Shown here: positions 22,373-25,484 of the stretch, in pieces
How positions within the stretch are numbered: position 1 is the stretch's first letter
Layout of the letters: every line of letters starts with the position of its first letter
Source: CAZAOY01 sp964486925
Lineage (GTDB): Bacteria > Bacillota > Clostridia > Oscillospirales > Ruminococcaceae
Assembly: GCA_964486925.1 (NCBI GenBank)
Contig: CAZAOY010000035.1
Coordinates: forward strand, 1 to 25,484
Length of the DNA: 25,484 nt
Reading direction: 5' to 3'
The notes under the pieces: model-generated
Seen by the model: only the letters and a program-made list of their open reading frames with translations
What the model was told of the DNA's origin: nothing
The model's database searches: none
Position numbers and translations under genes: made by a program

Positions 22373-23059
22373 CTACTCCTTACCCTTAAGCAGATCGGGG
22401 CGACGTGCCCTAGTGCACTCTAAACTCTGCTGATACCGCCAGTCGGTAATATTTTTGTGATGCCCCGACAGTAATACAGCAGGAACCTCTTTACCCCGCC
22501 ATACCGAAGGTCTTGTATACTGCGGATACTCCAAAAGTCCGTTATAATGACTCTCCTCCTCAAAGCATTCGTCAGAGGATAACATCCCGGGAAGTAGCCT
22601 AGACACACTGTCCACTAAAACCATCGCCGCAAGCTCGCCGCCTGTCAGCACATAATCCCCTATGGAAAGCTCCTCATCCACAATCTCATCGATAACCCGC
22701 TGATCAACCCCCTCATAATGCCCACATAGGATAAACACATTCTCATGGTTTGTGTACTCCCGACAGACAGACTGGGTCAAAACCCGCCCCCTAGGGGACA
22801 TGTAAACCACATGCGGCTTTGCACCTATTGTGCCGCAAACATAACTATAACAGCGGTAGATAGGGTCAGCCTGCATAACCATCCCCTTACCGCCACCAAA
22901 CGGGTAGTCGTCCACCCGTCGGTGCTTGTCATCGGTAAAATCACGGATGTTATGGTAGTATATGCTGATGATACCGTTTTTGCACCCCCGCCCGATAATG
23001 CTCTCCTCTAAGCCTGCCTTTAAGCTTTCGGGAAAGAGCGTTGCGATATCGTATCTCAT
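22373..23059 (-). CDS. trmD: tRNA (guanine(37)-N1)-methyltransferase TrmD
   Basis: The 228-residue SPOUT methyltransferase transfers a methyl group from SAM to N1 of G37 in tRNAs reading CNN codons, which prevents +1 frameshifting. Typical marks are RYDIATLFPE at the start, DDYPFGGGKGMVMQADP, the SAM-binding knot segments YMSPRGRVLTQ, ILCGHYEGVDQRVI and IGDYVLTGGELAAMVL, and the C-terminal SGHHKNITDWRYQQSLECT. The start overlaps the rimM stop in an ATGA, so the two are translationally coupled. The usual next gene, rplS, is not here; an AT-rich gap and ptsH follow instead. Confidence 0.96.
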   Translation of the reverse strand: MRYDIATLFPESLKAGLEESIIGRGCKNGIISIYYHNIRDFTDDKHRRVDDYPFGGGKGMVMQADPIYRCYSYVCGTIGAKPHVVYMSPRGRVLTQSVCREYTNHENVFILCGHYEGVDQRVIDEIVDEELSIGDYVLTGGELAAMVLVDSVSRLLPGMLSSDECFEEESHYNGLLEYPQYTRPSVWRGKEVPAVLLSGHHKNITDWRYQQSLECTRARRPDLLKGKE

Positions 23060-23562
23060 TCAAACAACCCCTTTAGTGGACGTATCTGCATAACACCGTT
23101 TTCAACATCGGTAGAGATTACCACCGAAGCGATAGCAGGTGCTAGCAGTAACCGTCCGTCACCCGCCTTAATATGGTAAACATCATTCGCCCCAGTCTGG
23201 GTTACATCCACAATTTTACCGTAGGTTATGCTGTTATCATCTACATCTATAACGGTAAGCCCGATAAGGTCGGCGATAAAATAGGTGTTCTCCTCTAGTG
23301 TAAAGTCCTCACGATGGGCATACAAAAAGCTGTCCCTTAGGATGGAAGCGGAGTTAAGGTCATCCACCCCTAAAAGCTTCATAATAACCATCCCCTTGTT
23401 AACCCTCGCCCATTCAATCTCGGTATCAAGATACTGCTCTCCAAGATACGCACTGTCAATCTCGGTTAGTATCAACGGATCGTCACATAAGGGATAAACC
23501 TTAACCTCCCCCTTAACCCCATGGGTGCTGACAATCTTTCCAATCTCCAGATATTCCTTCAT
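23056..23562 (-). CDS. rimM: 16S rRNA processing factor RimM
   Basis: A 168-residue ribosome maturation factor that binds ribosomal protein S19 during 30S assembly. The N-terminal RimM domain begins LEIGKIVSTHGVKGEVKV; the PRC-barrel half has YFIADLIGLTV, the segment YGKIVDVTQTGANDVYHI and the end with LLLAPAIASVV. Length is normal. AAAGGAG lies 5 bases before the ATG. In most Firmicutes it follows rpsP (S16) and a KH-domain gene; here it has its own perfect promoter and a divergent efflux gene upstream, so it is separated from rpsP. Confidence 0.95.
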   Translation of the reverse strand: MKEYLEIGKIVSTHGVKGEVKVYPLCDDPLILTEIDSAYLGEQYLDTEIEWARVNKGMVIMKLLGVDDLNSASILRDSFLYAHREDFTLEENTYFIADLIGLTVIDVDDNSITYGKIVDVTQTGANDVYHIKAGDGRLLLAPAIASVVISTDVENGVMQIRPLKGLFE

Positions 23563-23655
23563 AACGCTCCTTTATCCTTGAACTTTATCTATACTGGTTT
23601 ACACAGCATATCTAATATATAATACTATTATATAATTCTCTCTACATAATCTACT

Positions 23656-23684
23656 ATTATACAACATATATTAGTCTGTGTCAA
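23656..23684 (-). promoter_or_regulatory. Perfect consensus promoter of rimM-trmD
   Basis: On the minus strand TTGACA (23679-23684), 17 bases, TATAAT (23656-23661). The leader to the rimM ATG at 23562 is about 85 bases. No inverted repeat overlaps it, in keeping with constitutive expression. Confidence 0.75.
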
Positions 23685-23738
23685 TCATATAAAAACTTAA
23701 ATTCACAAAAATTTTAAATAAGATTTAACAAAATAATG

Positions 23739-23767
23739 TATAATCTAAGAATAAATTATTGTATAAT
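23739..23767 (+). promoter_or_regulatory. Candidate -10 boxes for the RND pump gene
   Basis: Two TATAAT boxes stand at 23739-23744 and 23762-23767, with no acceptable -35 at 16-18 bases from either. Expression from here may need an activator or another sigma factor. Confidence 0.35.
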
Positions 23768-23823
23768 GAAAATAATGCTGTAAATTACATACCTTTAAGG
23801 TACAAGAGAGGAATTATTTTGAT

Positions 23824-25484
23824 ATGAACCTAACAAGACTATCGATAAAGAAACCTGCTTCGGTGTTTATACTTATTATCGCAATCCTTGCGTTTGGGGT
23901 GTATGGCTATCTAAACATGCCCCTAAACCTAATGCCAAACATAGAGTACCCTATAGTTACAGTGGTAACAAGCCTCCCTGGCGCGTCCGCAGTACAGGTG
24001 GATGAGCAGGTAAGCCAGAAGATTACCGATAAGCTGTCAACCCTTGCAGGGGTTAAGGAGATCTCCACAAGCTCAATGGATTCCTTCTCGGTTATCGCTA
24101 TCGGGTTTAACTACGGTATCAAGCTGGACGAAGCGATAGCCTTAGCTGAGGAGAAGCTAAAGGGGATTGATATAGTGCTACCCGACGACGCTAGTCTGCC
24201 TGCAGTGGCAAAGGTTGATATCTCCTCAATGCCTTCCGTTACAGCGGCGGTTTCGGGGGATATGTCGATAGTTTCTCTGACAAAGCTTGTAAATGACGAG
24301 GTAGTACCACGTATCTCAAAGCTTGAAGGGGTAGCAAGCGTTAGCTTTGTAGGCGGGCAGGAGAAGGAGGTTTTTGTAAAGCTTGACCCAGAAAAGGCGG
24401 CAAGCAATGGAATCTCCCAAGAGCTTGTTGCGGGTATTATTATGGGGTATAACAAGAGTATCCCACTAGGACAGACTACCTATGATAAGGAAAAGATCTC
24501 CATTAGAAGCGAAACCCCGCTAACAGCGCTTTCATCTATCGAGGAGATAAAGATAACAAAGCCAGACGGTAGCAAGGTAAAGCTAAAGGATATCTGTACA
24601 GTATCTTTAGATTCAGCGGCAAAAACTACCATAAGCCGATATGACGGCAACACAAATATAAATATAGCGGTTCACAAGAAGAACGGCGCTAACACCCTAG
24701 AGGTGGTGTCACGTGTAAAGGACGAGATATCTAGCCTAACTAACGAGGACAACGGACTTACCGTTGCGGTGATTAACGACGAGTCCCGATTTATTATGCT
24801 AGCGGTTAACAACGTCTGGTCAAACCTTATAGTCGGCGGGGTTTTGGCAATGCTTGTACTGCTTTTGTTCCTGCGTAGTCTTAGAGCGTCAATTATCGTT
24901 GGGAGTGCTATCCCGCTTTCGGTGGTGGCGGCGGTCTGTCTGATGTATGCGTTTGGAGTACCGCTTAATATGGTATCTATCGGTGGTATGGCAATCGGTG
25001 TCGGGATGGTGGTAGATAACGCTATCGTGGTATCCGAAAGCATCTACCGTTACCGCTCGGACGGTATGACGGTGAAGAAGGCGGCACTTTTAGGGTGCAA
25101 GCTGGTTGCGGGAGCGATTACCGCCTCCACAATCACTACAGTAGCGGTGTTTATCCCGATAATGTTTACCGAAGGTCTTACAAAAGAGATCTTTACACAG
25201 CTCTCACTAACCATAACCTTCTCACTGCTGTCCTCACTATTAATCGCAGTGACCGTTATCCCAACCCTAACAGCTACCGTTAGCGTTAAACAAAACGGCA
25301 GATTTAAGCTGTATACCGCCTTCGATAACATTATGAGCCGTGCCTTTTCGGCAATGGAGCGTGGATACGGCAGGTTTGTAGGGTTTATACTAAATAAAAA
25401 GACGGTTGTAATTCTGCTTGCGATAGTGCTGTTTGGTTCTAGCCTAATGCTAATCCCGCTAATCGGTACAGAGTTTTTGCCAAC
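23824..25484 (+). CDS. RND-family efflux pump (HAE1/SwrC-like), N-terminal part
   Basis: Begins at ATG 23824 and runs open to the window edge: 553 complete codons of a protein that is normally about 1000-1050 residues. The opening MNLTRLSIKKPASVFILI is the first membrane helix, followed by the periplasmic-type porter segments (PNIEYPIVTVVTSLPGASA with the pattern of HAE1 pumps, then VDEQVSQKI). After about residue 335 a block of membrane helices begins (NLIVGGVLAMLVLLLFLRS). The proton-relay helix reads GVGMVVDNAIVVSESIYR with D398; the second Asp of AcrB is Asn here. GAGAGG is about 12 bases upstream of the ATG, rather far. In Gram-positives such pumps (SwrC type) export surfactants and drugs. 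No membrane fusion protein gene precedes it. Confidence 0.92.
   Translation, partial: MNLTRLSIKKPASVFILIIAILAFGVYGYLNMPLNLMPNIEYPIVTVVTSLPGASAVQVDEQVSQKITDKLSTLAGVKEISTSSMDSFSVIAIGFNYGIKLDEAIALAEEKLKGIDIVLPDDASLPAVAKVDISSMPSVTAAVSGDMSIVSLTKLVNDEVVPRISKLEGVASVSFVGGQEKEVFVKLDPEKAASNGISQELVAGIIMGYNKSIPLGQTTYDKEKISIRSETPLTALSSIEEIKITKPDGSKVKLKDICTVSLDSAAKTTISRYDGNTNINIAVHKKNGANTLEVVSRVKDEISSLTNEDNGLTVAVINDESRFIMLAVNNVWSNLIVGGVLAMLVLLLFLRSLRASIIVGSAIPLSVVAAVCLMYAFGVPLNMVSIGGMAIGVGMVVDNAIVVSESIYRYRSDGMTVKKAALLGCKLVAGAITASTITTVAVFIPIMFTEGLTKEIFTQLSLTITFSLLSSLLIAVTVIPTLTATVSVKQNGRFKLYTAFDNIMSRAFSAMERGYGRFVGFILNKKTVVILLAIVLFGSSLMLIPLIGTEFLP

Noticed and set aside
1..25484. tRNA, rRNA, transposase, prophage or phage-defence genes
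   Set aside because: I looked for tRNA cloverleaf ends, IS-type open frames and defence-type domains and found none that I can support.

Overview
The window looks like a chromosomal segment of a low-to-mid GC anaerobic Bacillota, most likely a gut-type Clostridia (Oscillospiraceae/Ruminococcaceae-like). The evidence is strong AAGGAGG-type ribosome binding sites, an HPr that carries both His15 and Ser46, a PflA activase, an SdpR/SdpI pair, DUF1846, and near-consensus housekeeping promoters. This placement is an inference; no rRNA or tRNA is present to anchor it. Two runs of exactly 100 N (9296-9395 and 14814-14913) are scaffold gaps, and both sit at copies of a short palindromic repeat family.

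Left part (1-8491, all minus strand): the first 37 codons of a MalT/LuxR-type ATPase regulator; two large paralogous diguanylate cyclases with GGDEF in the middle of the protein; a DUF1846 protein that probably heads their operon; and pflA without pflB. Positions 8492-9540 are about 1 kb of non-coding DNA. They contain a tandem array of ~79-bp units, each able to form several hairpins, running into the first gap, with a diverged GC-rich copy on the far side.

Middle part (9541-16314): a PhnP-like metallo-hydrolase (minus), then plus-strand genes: an AraC regulator overlapping an EamA transporter; a Dabb protein and a GNAT acetyltransferase behind a perfect consensus promoter embedded in an inverted repeat; an AraC-GyrI fusion regulator; an internally deleted metallo-hydrolase pseudogene; an sdpRI-like repressor/immunity pair, whose repressor has no standard start codon; and a DUF1801 protein.

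Right part (16459-25484): a translationally coupled operon (2-isopropylmalate-synthase-like enzyme and GntR regulator) with a GntR-like palindrome over its own promoter; a HAD phosphatase with a structured leader; a long AraC regulator; an HD hydrolase; ptsH; the overlapping pair rimM-trmD; and, divergently, the first 553 codons of an RND efflux pump.

The window is rich in regulators (LuxR-type, three AraC, ArsR, GntR, two c-di-GMP synthases), many beside the gene they probably control. I see no prophage, transposase, CRISPR array or complete novel defence system. The most unusual signals are the covarying multi-hairpin tandem repeats, the twin cyclases with a cysteine-bearing C-terminal PAS-like domain, the possible internal translation starts at the domain junctions of two AraC fusions, and the missing standard start codon of the SdpR homologue.
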